DNA from: Panagrolaimus kolymaensis
Taxonomy: Eukaryota > Nematoda > Chromadorea > Rhabditida > Panagrolaimidae
Assembly (NCBI GenBank): GCA_028622995.1
Contig: JAJQJQ010000017.1
Span: forward strand, 3,224,001 to 3,288,000
Length of the DNA: 64,000 bases
Direction of reading: 5' to 3'
In this document: positions 41,101 through 51,697 of the stretch, piece by piece
How positions within the stretch are numbered: position 1 is the stretch's first letter
How the letters are laid out: each line of letters begins with the position of its first letter
Notes under the pieces: model-generated
Database searches by the model: none
The model's input: only the letters and a program-made list of their open reading frames with translations
What the model was told of the DNA's origin: nothing
Made by a program: the position numbers and the translations under genes

Positions 41101-42473
41101 TTTGGGATGAAGCTAGTAAAATTTCTAAAAAGTTAAACGATATTTTGAGTGGAACTTTTTTAACTTCCTTTCGCAGGCCGACGTTGCATGATACTGTATT
41201 TTGAGACTTTTATAAATCCATGTGTGTTGTAGTTGCATAGAAAAATTAGTATTTAAATTCGTCAAAGTTATGTTTTAATCTAAAGCTAGTATCGACGAAA
41301 GAGTTGGATGTAAAATAGCGATCTTTTAGCTTTCCATGTTGATGCGTCTTTATACAGTTCAAACGCAACGGGAAATAAATATTAAACATTTCAAACATTA
41401 TTACCATTTTTTAGAATACACAAATCTATATGTAATGCACCATGTTTTGCGATTAACTTTTTTCTCAAATCCTAAAGTTTCCGCGCAACAATGTTTCTTT
41501 AACTTTTTTCTCTATGTGTTAAGTGTGAATACTTGTATTGCACAATTTCCCAGTTTAAATAAATCATGATTGAATGTTTACAGTAGCACTTATAAAAGTG
41601 TCAATATGTCAAGAGTTGTTCAAATGATTAAAAGTCAAATGGAACAATATTTTAAACCAAATTAGATTATAATAAAATCGACATTTAAATGTTAAATTAT
41701 TAACCTTGAATATTTAATTAAAGGAGAAAAATAAAACATTATGAATCTTAAAAAAACTTAATTAATATTTTACAAATGTTTTTTTTTTAGCATTACTGTT
41801 TTTTTATCCGACGATTGCATCAATCTGTTGTCAGTTTTTTTCCTTCGAATAATGAATTTTCTTTTTTTTTTATTCTGAGCTCAACTTGATTTGATTCGCA
41901 ACAATTGTGTCCTTCAAAAAGCATTTTCTGAACCTAAAAAAAGAAGACCGTTTTTTTTCTCTTGCAAAATGGCTGATGCGATCTGTCTCTTTTCCACCTT
42001 GTCTCTCTTTCATTCTCATTCAAAATCAACGGGTGGCCATAGTCAAGAGAAAAAAAAGCGAAGGAACCAATAGCTTTTAACAGCGTTCAACCCCGCCTTT
42101 ATTTTTATTTTTTTGATGGAAAGAAGCTCAGGTTTTGAAAGGCAATTTTGTCTAAAAGTATAAGCTCGAGTTAACGGAGAAAAAGAGAGAGCAAAAAAAC
42201 TCGAAGCTGCTGCTATTGCTACTACACCTCCACCTGTATCCTTTCCATTTCATCTCCATTGTTTGCAAGCATTTCGTTAAAGCTTAAGTTGCTTCTGTTT
42301 CGATTCCTCCCGAAAAAAATAAAATAATAAAGAATCGCTTCTTCTCTTTTTGGTCTTAAAGTAGCTGCATTAATAAAACTTTTATTATAACACATTTCTT
42401 GATCTACCTTAGGCTTATAGCTGCTGTTGCTGCTATTTCAACATTTTTATTCATAATTGAATTTAATACCGTA
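35148..42473. other. 7.3 kb gene-free stretch between RGS and EMX-type genes
   Basis: No exon with family support or convincing splice pattern on either strand; no tRNA or snRNA recognised. The RGS gene and the EMX-type homeobox gene are transcribed away from each other, so this is a shared upstream region. CT- and GA-rich patches occur near 35500-36100 and 39100-39450. Confidence 0.5.
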
Positions 42474-43983
42474 ATGGCTTCAAAATTTTCTGTTGAAGAA
42501 TTAGTTGGAAAAAAACCAGTCGTTATTAAGGAAAATAAAGAAGATGATGAAAAAGCCGATTCTGAAGCATCCACTTCCGCGGCTCCAATATCTCAAACTC
42601 TAAGTTATTTTGATGTTTTGCTTCCACATGTTCAGGTAAAATGTTTTTTTTGTTGAAACAATTCCTAACTGTCCAACCCTTTAAAAATATTCTCAAAAGT
42701 GCATAAAAACCTATAAAAAATTTTATTTTAAATTATCTAACGAAACACCAAATTAGTGTTAACGCTTTTCTGAAATTTACGATGGATAGTATTTTTCGTT
42801 AATTTAAATAATTTTCGTAAAAAATAACATATTTTATTGAAAACATTGATAGCCCTCAATTTGTTAAAACCAATATCCTTTAAATGACTTTAAAATTTAC
42901 TTCGTTCTTTCTTTTTTATGCTTATGTTTATCAAAAAAAAGTTCAATCATACTTTTATTACGTTTAATCTTATCTTAATTTCTTTGAAAAAATTCGATAA
43001 TTCAGATGGCTTTCAATAATCCCTTCTTCACTTCACCATCAGATGGCCTTGGCTCTCAACAAAGAAACCTTTCTCAACAATGGCTTGAAATTCTTCAACA
43101 ATCCCTTGTAAACGGTAATTTCCATTCCTTAAAATTCTAAAAAGTGTGTAATTTCCTGTTTTATTTAAGGCGAAATTCCTGCAAGTCTTTTTTTGCAACC
43201 CCTTCGCAAAACAAAACGTATTAGAACGGCATTTTCACCCGCTCAATTGATACATCTTGAAAAGGCTTTTGAATCAAATCATTACGTGATTGGAAATGAG
43301 CGAAAACAATTGGCTGCAAAGCTTCAACTCACGGAAACTCAGGTGCGTGTTTATTTATTTAACAAATCGGAAGAAAGGGGTAAAACTAAAATAACCTTTA
43401 TTTTATTTGTCCATTAATTATTGTGTATATGAGCATATGTACATAAAAACACTTTGTTGGTAATGTAATCCCTTTTTTTAAATCTCTCCTCTAATTGGTG
43501 CGCACCCGTAGGCAGACACACCTGTGTCTATTTTTTCCACATATTTTGTTTTTCAATCCCAATAAAAACCTTTATAGCATCCGATTACATGCCATGTTTT
43601 TAAATTGTGCCAAATTCATTAAAATCTTTTTTATTTTATTTTAACAAAAAAAGGGAAAACATTACACATGAAAGAAACAAAAGCAAAAAATATTTTGATG
43701 GAAAATAAATTGGCCAAAAAACAAAACAACTTTTTTTTAAATGGATAACACAAAATATGCGTTCCTTGAAAAGGGTAACTTAAAATATGCGTTCCTTGAA
43801 AAGGGTAACTTAAAATATGCGTTTTAGGTAAAAGTATGGTTCCAAAATCGAAGAACAAAGCATAAGCGAATGAAAATGGAAGCCAATGGCGGAGGCAGCC
43901 ATGGCGATGATCATGATGAAAGACCCGAATCTGAAGCTCCTGAAGAAGAAGAGGATGATGAAGATGGAAATCAAACACGGTGA
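42474..43983 (+). CDS. ceh-2: EMX/empty-spiracles-type homeobox transcription factor
   Basis: Nuclear homeodomain protein; the C. elegans orthologue CEH-2 acts in pharyngeal neurons. Exons 42474-42635, 43006-43114, 43170-43342 and 43828-43983 give 199 residues. The N terminus [14 protein letters not shown] matches the EMX start, and the homeodomain reads [56 protein letters not shown]. The tail is strongly acidic ([10 protein letters not shown]). The ATG is chosen over one at 42399 because a splice-acceptor-like CTACCTTAG separates them and the intervening residues are not conserved. The intron before the last exon contains a 30-base tandem repeat reaching the acceptor. Confidence 0.95.
43752..43825. 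repeat. 30-base tandem repeat abutting the last ceh-2 acceptor
   Basis: Unit AAAATATGCGTTCCTTGAAA followed by AGGGTAACTT, present twice in full (43752, 43782) and a third time for 14 bases, running straight into the TTTTAG acceptor at 43822-43827. Confidence 0.9.
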
Positions 43984-46097
43984 AAAATATTTGGGAATAA
44001 TTTTGCATTTATTTAAAAGCTTTAATTATTCTATGTTCATTCCCTTTTTAAAACCGAGGCTTTAACTCTCTTTTTTCTTAATAACATATAATAAGTTTTT
44101 GTATTTCAAGCTAAAAATTTATTTTTATCTTTTAAAAAGATTGCACAATTTTTCATATTAAAATAAAACTCTTCCAAATGATAACTTGAATCACGATAAC
44201 TTTGTCCCTTCTAAATCTAATAGTTCATTTTGTTTTTCTTTAAATTTAAAATACTGTAATTAATTTTCAAAAAAAGTGTTAATTAATTTATAAAAAAGAA
44301 TAATGAATTCATTTAGAATTCCAAAGAAAAACTTTTGACCTTGCTTTATTTGCTCGTGCAATAATAATAAAAGCGCAAAGCGATGGGTGAAAGAATGAAT
44401 GACCTCGGCAAAAGTCTTTGAACAAAAACACCTTATTTGGCGCTTCCTCCTGCAGTGCTCTCGTGTTAATACTTATGTTTTGTGTGTGCAATTGAGCTTC
44501 TTCTTCAAATTGACATATAAATAAAATAATATTTACCGTAAAAAAAATTCACGACGGCGACAATAATGACGGCGGTAACTTTTGCTTTGAAGAGTGTGAA
44601 ACCCGACGCGATAATCTTGTCTTTTAGCCGTAGTATTGTCAAAATATCTTCGTCAATTGTGGGGATAAAGTTGAATGATGATTTTCTTCAGCAAAGTATT
44701 GAAAATTATAAAAGTCTTTTAACCAAAGCAATTTGATATTATTATTATTTTCTCTTTTTCTTCTTCCCCTTCCGTTTTTACAAAATGGATAACAACAACT
44801 ATAAAGCTTTAATACATTCACTAATTCAGATACAATTACGGTAAACATCAGCCAGCCAGTATTTGATAGTTAGTTGTTACCCTCTTGCTTCGCGCTCATT
44901 CAATTCCGCGCCTGCTTACCTACTTGCTGCTTGTTCGACTTTGTTTGTTTTATACTTTTTTTTTGTCACAAAAATTTACCTCATCATTTTATGTATCTAT
45001 CTAACTATCTATCGCCAGCTTTTTAAAGCTTCCACTCATTCAAAATACATAGTTGAGGAAGAAAAAGAAAAGAAATAAGTATAATAAATGATGCATCTCT
45101 CGCATCGGACACGAAGGAACAACCGATTGAATGTCGTCGGCACACTTAGTTGTTGAAAATAAGTTTGTACATAATAAAATATAGCCTAAGCGAGAAGAAG
45201 AAGAACATTGTCGACAACCTTAGTTGATTCCCTGTTAATCTATTAATCAAACATACTACTACTTTTACATTGAAAATAGGCGTTAAGTTGCAACACGGAG
45301 AAGCTGATCTGAAAACAATTGAAAGCAATCGAAAAAACGATGATAGGTTAAGTGAAAAAAAAGTCACTCAAAGTGATTAACACTTTTTTTACCGTAACAA
45401 TGTAAACTACTTTAGTAAAGTTCAATCTATTGCTTCTTCAAAATAAAAAAATAAATAACATAAACAACGTTAAAAAGAAGCAAATGAATTTAAGGGAGAA
45501 AGAAATGTTCAGCTTGAAACGTGAAATTTCTTTATCTCCCCCAAAAGTTTTGTCCAATTCACTGAAGGGTAATAGCAAAATATGATATGTTTAAATATCC
45601 ATAGATGCTAAACCCTTCCCAATTTTATTATTCTTTTCATCTTCATTTCCATCTTTAATTATAAGATACTCATTCTTACAGCATATGGTTGTCACCCATG
45701 AGGTATCATACATCATATCTACGACCATCGCAGCTGCACCCTATCACTTTTTTACTTCCTTAAGATAAGCTAAAGTAAAATAAGCTCAGAGAACCAACCC
45801 TAAAACACTTTCATAAAGGCGTAATAAATTTCTCTAGCAAATTTATCACTTGTTTTCATGCAACTTTTCCTATGAATAGTTTCTAAGTGATTCTTAGACA
45901 CTGAAAAGTGAACGTCAAAAAAATTGAAATTTGCATGTATTGTTAGAAATTTCAAAGTTGAAGTATCGAAGTCAAAAAATTCTTTCTTTATTTGTTTCAA
46001 AGTGCTCATTCAATCACGAATTGTCTGAATAAGAACGGCTGCTTCCTGAATCATCAAACTTCAATCAAAATCAAAGTCATTTTCTCGTTAACTTCAA
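43984..46097. other. 2.1 kb without a recognised gene
   Basis: Downstream of the EMX-type gene and upstream of the exon-repeat gene. Short open frames only, in low-complexity sequence. The stretch before 46098 should hold the promoter of the exon-repeat gene. Confidence 0.5.
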
Positions 46098-47490
46098 ATG
46101 GCCGAATTACTTGATGCAAGAAATGAAATTATTGATACGCTTTTAAGAAGTGTTCTAACATGTGCTGCTGTTATGTTTGGAAGCGCTGCTTTGATTGCAT
46201 TAAATTGTTGTAAGAAGAAAAAAGCTAATACAGTCACTGCAACTGGAACACCTGGTGCTAATAGTGGTCCTCCTGCTAATCCTACTGTTGTTGGTGGTGT
46301 TGCACCCGATGCTCCTCCTGCTGACGCTGGCCCAAAGCCTCCAGCTGTGGGCGGGATCGCTGGAACTCATGATCCTAATTAGTAAGTTTTTATAATATTT
46401 TCTTGGATTTTGATTCATATCCCTTTTTTAGCCAAACACTTGCTGGAATGGGTGGTGAATGCTTCGGTGCTGATAAAGCTCCAGCCGCTGGTGGTGGTGG
46501 AGCGGCTGCTCCTGCTCCAGGTGCTGATGGTCCAAAGCCTCCAGCTCAAGGTGGTATTGCAGCAACTCATGATCCTAATTAGTAAGTTTATCCTTTATTT
46601 ATATTGGTTTAATGACGTCGTTTTTAGTCAAACATTGGCTGGTATGGGACCAGAATGCTTCGGTGACGACAAGAAAAAGGATGACAACAAACCAAAGGCT
46701 CCAACTGCTGGTGGAATTGCTGGAACACACGATCCTAATTAGTAAGTCTAAATTATTCTTCCATTTGACTCATCTCTTTTTTTTAGCCAAACTCTTGCTG
46801 GAATGGGACAAGAATGCTTTGGTGATGATAAGAAAAAAGATGGCGACAAGAAAGATGACAAACCCAAAGCACCCGAAAAGCAAGATGAAAAAGCTGGTAC
46901 CCATGATCCTAACTAGTAAGTTTTTAGATAAAACATAGTTACTGCAAAAGTAGTGTAGTAGCTTTAGCTTCTTAATGTGTTTCATTATCCAAGATGTACA
47001 TATCTCTATTTATGTTGATTTATTAAACATATATATTATTTCTTTTTCAGTCAAACTCTTGCTGGAATTGGTGGTGATTGCTTCGGTGATGATAAAAAAA
47101 AGAAGGACGGCGATAAGAAAGATGATAAACCAAAAGCTCCTGCAGCAGAAGACCAAGCTAAAAAGGCTGCAACTCATGATCCCAACTAGTAAGTTTTGAA
47201 TTTTGTGTGATCCTAAATCATTAACAAATCAATTTTAGTCAAACACTTGCTGGAATTGGTGGTGATTGCTTCGGTGATGATAAAAAAAAGAAGGACGGTG
47301 ACAAGAAAGAAGAAAAACCAAAAGCTCCTGCAGCAGCCGAACAAGCCAAAAAGGCTGGAACACATGATCCCAACTAGTAAGTTATCTTTTTTTATTATTG
47401 AAGCGTCTTTAATATGTAATAATTTTTAGTCAAACTCTTGCTGGTGTTGGAGGTGATGTCTTTGGTGAAGACAAAAAGAAAAAGAAATAA
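46098..47490 (+). CDS. Unknown membrane-anchored protein built of exon-encoded repeats
   Basis: Not recognised. Seven exons (46098-46381, 46432-46581, 46628-46741, 46787-46915, 47051-47188, 47239-47376, 47430-47490) give 337 residues. Residues 12-35 form one hydrophobic helix (LLRSVLTCAAVMFGSAALIAL) followed by NCCKKKK, suggesting a single-pass or tail-out anchor. The rest is six repeats of the type YQTLAGMGxECFGDDKKK...KPKAP...GTHDPN. Every intron falls in the same place, after AAT/AAC TA in the conserved DPNY, in phase 2, so each exon is one repeat and could be added or skipped without frame loss. Exons 5 and 6 are almost identical, so duplication is recent. Ala/Pro/Gly linkers early give way to Lys/Asp linkers later. 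Function unknown. Confidence 0.85.
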
Positions 47491-47846
47491 GCGCGAAATA
47501 AACCTTCTTTACTAATATCTCTTTTTTGGAATTGCTTGAATTTGAACATAAATTTTGTACAAATAAATTTTTTGTTTTCATTTTGTTGATTTTCTTTTTC
47601 TTTCAACGTTTTTGTTTTTCACATGTACTTAAAACCAATTCTGTCAATTTTTTTAAAACGGCCGGCACAGGCAAAAATTTTTTTTTTGAGATAGCTTTAC
47701 CAATGTTTTCGCAGATGCTTAATTAGGCTAAATCCAAGAGGTTTTGGCCAGATGTGAAGCTTATCATGGAGATACAGCAACATGAAGGTTTATGGTTGAA
47801 TTAATTCAAAATTATGCCATAATTCATTCTTTCGTTATTTTTTTAT
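47491..47846. other. Spacer without a gene
   Basis: T-rich sequence after the exon-repeat gene; a short GC patch (ACGGCCGGCACAGGC) occurs near 47660. Nothing coding recognised. Confidence 0.5.
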
Positions 47847-48038
47847 CTAATGAAGCTGGTAACCTTACTACATACAACAAAAAATCAACTATTTCCTCTC
47901 GTGAAATTCAAACTGTCGTTCGACTTATGATTCCTGGTGAACTTTCAAAGAATTCTTTATTAGAAGGATCCAAAGCTATCAATAAATATGAAGCCTCTTT
48001 TGCAACTCCAAAAAAATAATATTTCAATTATTAAATTA
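47847..48038 (+). pseudogene. Duplicated 3' fragment of the H2B-like histone gene
   Basis: These 192 bases match 51525-51716 of the H2B-like gene with only two differences that I can count. The fragment covers the last 56 codons ([20 protein letters not shown] to ATPKK), the stop and 19 bases of 3' flank. There is no 5' half, promoter or start, so it is a fragment. Its right edge coincides exactly with the CTAG end of the Helitron. Confidence 0.9.
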
Positions 48039-48119
48039 CTAGACATCACGCGGGCCTTCGGCCCGCCAGCAAATGCATCTTTTTTTAATATTATTTATGC
48101 TTATAAAAATCTTTTTAGT

Positions 48120-48200
48120 GCGCAGCTCTTAGTTACTGATTCGCATAATGAATCAGTTCAAGCTCCTTCGCCGCGTCAAGGCAGCTGCGCTCAGAAGGAG
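48120..48200 (-). ncRNA. HDV-like self-cleaving ribozyme candidate in the Helitron 3' region
   Basis: Minus-strand order of helices: P1 CTCCTTC (48200-48194), 3-base joint, P2 GCGCAGC (48190-48184), P3 GCC with loop TTGACGC and GGC (48182-48170), P1' GAAGGAG (48169-48163), P4 ACTGATTC/GAATCAGT (48157-48135), joint AACTAAGA, P2' GCTGCGC (48126-48120). This is the nested double pseudoknot of the HDV class, and the CTAAG in the P4-P2' joint corresponds to the strand holding the catalytic cytosine. A GC hairpin (GGGGC/GCCCC) lies directly 5' of the predicted cleavage point. The first base is C, where known members have G. Activity is inferred. Confidence 0.65.
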
Positions 48201-48267
48201 TGGGGCAAAGCCCCTTGTTTATTTAATTAAGAATACTTCAAATTTTTTTACTTATTTCATATTTTAG

Positions 48268-50184
48268 TTATAGGATGATTTCACTATAAACAAAATTTTT
48301 AACTTTTTGGTTTAGTCGCTGTTTACCTAAATAAATTTTGAGGGCAGTTGGTCTTTTAACTCTTGAGCATGCTACGTACATTTGTCCATGATTAAAGACA
48401 TCTTTTCGTAAATCAAGTCCTACTTTTTCAAATGTTTGCCCTTGGCTTTTATTGATTGTCATTGCAAATGCGATTTTTATTGGAAATTGTCTTCGAGCCA
48501 ATGTGAATGGATAATTTTCTTCATTGTATAGTAAAATACGATGGATAAATACAATTTCACCTTTTTTATCACCAGTTAGAATTTTACATTGAAGTGAATT
48601 GTTTAATAAGCCCAATACCAATAATCTTGTTCCATTACAAAGACCTTCATTTTGACTCAAATTTCGTATTAACATGGCAACAGTATTTTTTCGTAACTTT
48701 AATTCATGAGGAGGAAGTGAGGCAGGATTTAAGCTATTCAAATATTCTTGAGTTAAGAGTTCTTGTAGAGCTTCGCCTTCGATCGCAGAATCAATGCTTG
48801 TATAAATTTTTTCACCAATAGAGGGCAACATTTCGACAACTTCTTTATTTAATTCATCAACGTCTGCGTTTCTTGCTGACAAAATTACAGAGTTTGCAAC
48901 TTCTTCAAACCGATTTTGCTCAATTAAAGTTCCATAAATTTCTTGAACCAAATTAGTTTCAATGATAAAATCCTGAGCGAATTCCATGCTATCATTAGAA
49001 TCATTTACCTTACCTTCGCCAATATTCAATAAATAATTTGCAAAAATTGTTTCTTCATGATCTGCACGCATATTTTGATGTAAAGAAAATATTTCAAAGT
49101 GGTTCCAAAGTGAGCTAAATTTTATGGATAAGTTAACACATTCAGACCGTGTACCATTTTTACGAACTGGTAAGAGTTGTCGAAAATCGCCACCAAGAAT
49201 TATAATTTTTCCGCCAAATGGTTCTTGCACCTTTGTTAAATTCCGCAATAATCTATCCATTACTTCAAGTGCATATCGAGGAGCCATTGGAGTTTCATCG
49301 CAAATAAACACGTCTGTTTCAATTAGAGCTTTACCTTGTTTTGAGTTTGCAGTTATAGAGGAATTTGAATCGGAATATAATGGAACTGGTAATCCTAATG
49401 TTTTATGAAGTGTTTTACCTTCGGGTAACAAAATTGCAGCAATGCCGGTAAATGCCATTGTTTGAACTTTTTTTCCTTTTGCTCGTAATGCATGCCATAA
49501 TGTTTTATAGACGTATGTTTTACCTGAACCACCAGGACCATCGATATAAAAACATTTTTTATAATGACAATCTTCTGACAATGCAGCTTCACAAACTTTA
49601 TTAACGACAATTGTTTGGGCTTCATTTAAAGTATTATAACGTTCATCTGCAATTTGTTGGTCGAAAATGGGATCGTAAATATCATAGTCCTCATCATAAT
49701 TTACTTCTTGAATCATAGTAGGAAAATCTGTTAATGATTTATCTTCTCTTTCAAGTAATTTTTGGATTTCACGATAAGCTTTATTTTTTGCAGTCTCTTC
49801 ATTCATTGTCCTTGCAAAGTCTTCAGCCATATCACTTTTAAATTCTTCCCAAAGATCTTGTGGTGCTAAAGGTTGGCAATGAATTAAAAGTCTAACAAAA
49901 AGGGATCGCATTTGATAAGGTAGTAAGGATAACCGAGCTTCATTTAACACCCTATTCCATTCTTTGTCATCTTCAATAAGGCCAAGTTCTAAACATGTTT
50001 CGGTAAAAGTTTGACACAATTTTTCATCAACTTTTTTTAAATCTTCAAAGCTTGTGGCACCTTTTACATGATTTAAAAGAATTCGCAAATGAAATAATTC
50101 TTGATTTGTTGGGGAAACAGTGTACATCCTTCCAATGACGTTAAGAGTAATTTTTATTAACTTATACAACGTATTGAATATCAT
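48268..50184 (-). CDS. Helitron helicase (PIF1-like), lacking the Rep half
   Basis: Single-exon reading frame of 638 residues for a superfamily 1B DNA helicase. Visible motifs in order: the Helitron-specific entry GRMYTVSPTNQELFHLRILL and KGATSFEDL, Walker A DGPGGSGKT, motif Ia QTMAFTGIAA, Walker B VFICDETPMAP, GGDFRQLLPV, the C-terminal FAMTINKSQGQTFEKVGLDL and QMYVACSRVKRP. In a complete element these follow an N-terminal helicase-like/HUH Rep region of comparable size, which is missing here; a stop codon lies 12 bases before the ATG. The helicase frame itself has no internal stop or frameshift, so loss of the 5' part is recent or the frame is still used. Confidence 0.93.
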   Translation of the reverse strand: MIFNTLYKLIKITLNVIGRMYTVSPTNQELFHLRILLNHVKGATSFEDLKKVDEKLCQTFTETCLELGLIEDDKEWNRVLNEARLSLLPYQMRSLFVRLLIHCQPLAPQDLWEEFKSDMAEDFARTMNEETAKNKAYREIQKLLEREDKSLTDFPTMIQEVNYDEDYDIYDPIFDQQIADERYNTLNEAQTIVVNKVCEAALSEDCHYKKCFYIDGPGGSGKTYVYKTLWHALRAKGKKVQTMAFTGIAAILLPEGKTLHKTLGLPVPLYSDSNSSITANSKQGKALIETDVFICDETPMAPRYALEVMDRLLRNLTKVQEPFGGKIIILGGDFRQLLPVRKNGTRSECVNLSIKFSSLWNHFEIFSLHQNMRADHEETIFANYLLNIGEGKVNDSNDSMEFAQDFIIETNLVQEIYGTLIEQNRFEEVANSVILSARNADVDELNKEVVEMLPSIGEKIYTSIDSAIEGEALQELLTQEYLNSLNPASLPPHELKLRKNTVAMLIRNLSQNEGLCNGTRLLVLGLLNNSLQCKILTGDKKGEIVFIHRILLYNEENYPFTLARRQFPIKIAFAMTINKSQGQTFEKVGLDLRKDVFNHGQMYVACSRVKRPTALKIYLGKQRLNQKVKNFVYSEIIL

Positions 50185-50228
50185 GCTATATGGTTATACC
50201 GCATTCAACATTATTATATTAAAAAGAA

Positions 50229-50666
50229 TAGCCAATGAAAATAAACGAAAGTTTGAATAGGCAATGTTTGGGATTGTTTATGTTGGGATAAGAAATATTT
50301 TTTTTAATTTCGCGATTCATAATGTTTCTTAAATTAGGAAAATAACACAGTCTCAATAATTTATTCATATACATTTTACAGGCGTTAGAAATTATCGTAC
50401 AAATGGTAGAATTCTTTTCAAATATTCATTTAAATAATCAAAATGAAAACCTTGAATGGTTCGCAAACGTTGTTATGGGCCTTAATTTGCCTTACATTTT
50501 TATATTAACTCAACTTGGTTTAGCAGGACATGTTTCCAAAATAGCCTATGCGTACTTGAAATTGTATCAAAAAGAATTGGAAACAAAGTCAAAAAATGAA
50601 GAAGGATGGAATATAAATCGTTCAAAATTAAATTATTTTACACGACAACGATTTTCTTATTCTTAA
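50229..50666 (+). pseudogene. Broken copy of the four-helix membrane protein gene
   Basis: Diverged relative of the gene at 52160-53039. The end of its first exon (50229-50287, including AMFGIVYVG) aligns with AMFGMVCLG of the intact copy, but the donor GTAAG is ATAAG here, so splicing is lost. The second exon (50382-50666, after a good TTTTACAG acceptor) stays open and keeps NLEWFANVV, LPYIFIL, YLKLYQKELE and RQRFSYS. The rest of exon 1 is absent where the Helitron remnant begins. Much older than the histone duplication next to it. Confidence 0.75.
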
Positions 50667-51240
50667 CGTGTTATTTACCGTAAAAAAAGTTTAAACCACA
50701 GTGTTTTGGACTAATCAACTGTACCATGAAAAACAATTACTATTACACTTTATTAACGTTTGATTTTTAAGTAATAAAAAATTATTTCCTTTCAAAAAAC
50801 AAAGAAAAATCCAAAAAAACCAGCATAGGTATTAATGTAAACAACTAAAACAATCAATCATTTTAAAAAAAAGTTTGAAAAAATGGATTTCTTATTCTGA
50901 ATTTTTTTTATCAAAAACTTCTCACTAGCTTTTCACTTCCATGAATGAATTATTCTAATTTTATGAGGGCCCGTGTTTTCAATCATTCAAGTGATTTTTA
51001 AAAAACTTTTTATTTTCATTTTCGACATTCTTCGTCGTTTCCCAACGCATTCTTTTGTTCTCACATTTTGTTATTTATTTTGTTTAATCATCGTTCGACA
51101 AAAGAATAAATCGTCTGTTGCTGCTGCTATCGCTGCTGATTCCACCTCGGAAGAAAGTGAAGATTCTCGTTCACGCAAGAAAGGTCCTCGTGGTGCTGGT
51201 TCATCTCAAGTGGTTGATAAGGATCTCAACGAAACTGAAA

Positions 51241-51697
51241 TGGTTGCTGAAACTTCACATGAAAGTGAAACATCTCAAAATCAAATACCTCATTCAAGTA
51301 GTGGTGGAACTCAAAAGAAAAAGAAGAAGAGAGCTCGTTTTGAATCTTATGGTGTAAGTTTTTTTTTATCAATTACTTTTTTTTATCGGTTCTAATTACT
51401 CTTACTCTTTTTTTTTAGGTTTTCATTTATCGTGTTATCAAACAAGTTCATCCTGATATGGGAATTTCATCAAACGGCATGGCCATCTTGAACTCCTGTG
51501 TCGATGATCTTTTTCATAGAATGGCTAATGAAGCTGGCAACCTTACTACATACAACAAAAAATCAACTATTTCCTCTCGTGAAATTCAAACTGTCGTTCG
51601 ACTTATGATTCCTGGTGAACTTTCAAAGAATTCTTTATTAGAAGGATCCAAAGCTATCAATAAATATGAAGCCTCTTTTGCAACTCCAAAAAAATAA
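51241..51697 (+). CDS. Divergent histone H2B-like protein with an intron
   Basis: Exons 51241-51353 and 51419-51697. The histone fold is clear: [59 protein letters not shown] and [19 protein letters not shown], but many positions differ from canonical H2B and the tail ends ATPKK. Unlike replication histones it has an intron, suggesting a polyadenylated, replication-independent variant. From the ATG at 51241 the protein has about 130 residues, a normal H2B size. The same frame is open upstream to 50967 with charged Ser-rich sequence (SEESEDSRSRKKGPRG) but has no ATG; it reads ATCGTTCGACAAAAG where a start might be expected, so a longer tail from an upstream exon or lost start is possible. Confidence 0.85.

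Larger units (their letters stand above)
48039..50225 (-). mobile_element. Helitron, 5'-truncated, in reverse orientation
   Basis: Read on the minus strand, the element encodes a Helitron-type helicase and ends at 48039 with the canonical Helitron 3' terminus: a perfect 7-bp GC hairpin with a 3-base loop (48050-48066), a 7-base spacer and CTAG, followed by T in the flank. The empty site is preserved in the related histone gene as AAATTA/TTGT at 51716/51717, fitting insertion between A and T. The replication-initiator (HUH/Rep) half is absent and the 5' boundary near 50225 abuts a broken membrane gene, so the element is truncated and non-autonomous. It carries an HDV-like ribozyme candidate between helicase and 3' end. 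Confidence 0.85.
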
